A stretch of 13,548 nt of DNA from the NCBI GenBank assembly GCA_002409525.1, contig DHNM01000061.1:1-13548 (forward strand), written 5' to 3'. Shown here piece by piece: positions 13,547-13,548 of the stretch. Both the position numbers and the translations under genes were made by a program. The notes below the pieces were generated by a model, which saw nothing but the letters and a program-made list of their open reading frames with translations, ran no database searches and had not been told where the DNA came from. The DNA comes from Eubacterium sp. UBA5416 (GTDB lineage Bacteria; Bacillota; Clostridia; Lachnospirales; Lachnospiraceae). Each line of letters begins with the position of its first letter. Within the stretch, counting starts at the first letter, position 1.

Positions 13547-13548
13547 TG

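Larger units (their letters stand above)
12177..13548 (-). mobile_element. IS200/IS605-family element with tnpB, right end mapped, left end outside window
   Basis: The right end, read on the minus strand, finishes with TCCCC paired to GGGGA around a short GC-TTTA-GC inner stem and then GTGTCAA. This is the common hairpinned terminus of IS605-type elements. It joins the nuclease fragment at 12176/12177. Such elements carry no terminal inverted repeats and make no target duplication, consistent with the junction. Contents: a tnpA remnant (13382-13546), tnpB (12322-13419) and about 145 bases of right-end noncoding sequence. The left end and its target motif lie past 13548. Confidence 0.85.

Overview
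The window looks like a chromosomal segment of a low-to-moderate GC, Gram-positive gut-type Clostridia, most likely Lachnospiraceae. The grounds are strong AGGAGG-type ribosome binding sites, a tandem pair of GH94-like disaccharide/oligosaccharide phosphorylases, a Frm2/CinD-like nitroreductase, AAA-ATPase_like/PDDEXK_9 proteins, an IS200/IS605-type TnpB element and a 30-residue holin-like toxin. The family assignment is inference from protein character; no database was searched. Every gene of normal size is on the minus strand. The one plus-strand gene I can support is the tiny toxin.

Layout from left to right. (1) 44-6141: a two-gene operon of large (alpha/alpha)6-barrel glycoside phosphorylase-like enzymes (904 and 1036 residues), transcribed right to left. 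It lies between two copies of a 63-bp intergenic repeat, and the left copy also works as the operon's terminator. (2) 6164-6512: a compact type I toxin-antitoxin-like locus. It has a plus-strand 30-residue membrane peptide, a structured leader, a perfect 13-bp bidirectional terminator hairpin, and a near-consensus minus-strand promoter that should make a short convergent RNA. (3) 6571-7225: a nitroreductase with its own good promoter. (4) 7283-7768: the 5'-truncated remnant of a protein that reads like beta-propeller repeats. (5) 7814-11774: a four-gene run of GNAT acetyltransferase, AAA-ATPase/PD-(D/E)XK nuclease, metallo-beta-lactamase-fold hydrolase and SAM methyltransferase. The last three are tightly spaced, and a 12-bp inverted repeat lies upstream of the first. 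(6) 11880-12176: the C-terminal nuclease end of a second AAA-ATPase/PDDEXK protein, cut off at the right end of an IS200/IS605-family element. (7) 12177-13548: that element, with an apparently catalytically complete TnpB, a typical hairpinned right end (predicted omega RNA), and only the first part of tnpA, which has been deleted internally. The element runs off the window.

How they work together: the two phosphorylases should release sugar 1-phosphates from imported beta-glucan-type oligosaccharides in the cytoplasm. The toxin locus is self-contained and sits back to back with the phosphorylase promoter. The GNAT/ATPase/MBL/methyltransferase run is co-oriented and probably co-transcribed, but I cannot give it a joint function. 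The TnpB element has split an ATPase/nuclease gene, and its predicted omega RNA guide would be sequence of that same gene. The most noteworthy part is 6164-6512, where a holin-like toxin and a probable small antitoxin RNA are arranged inside inverted rather than direct repeats and share a leader that can fold in competing ways.
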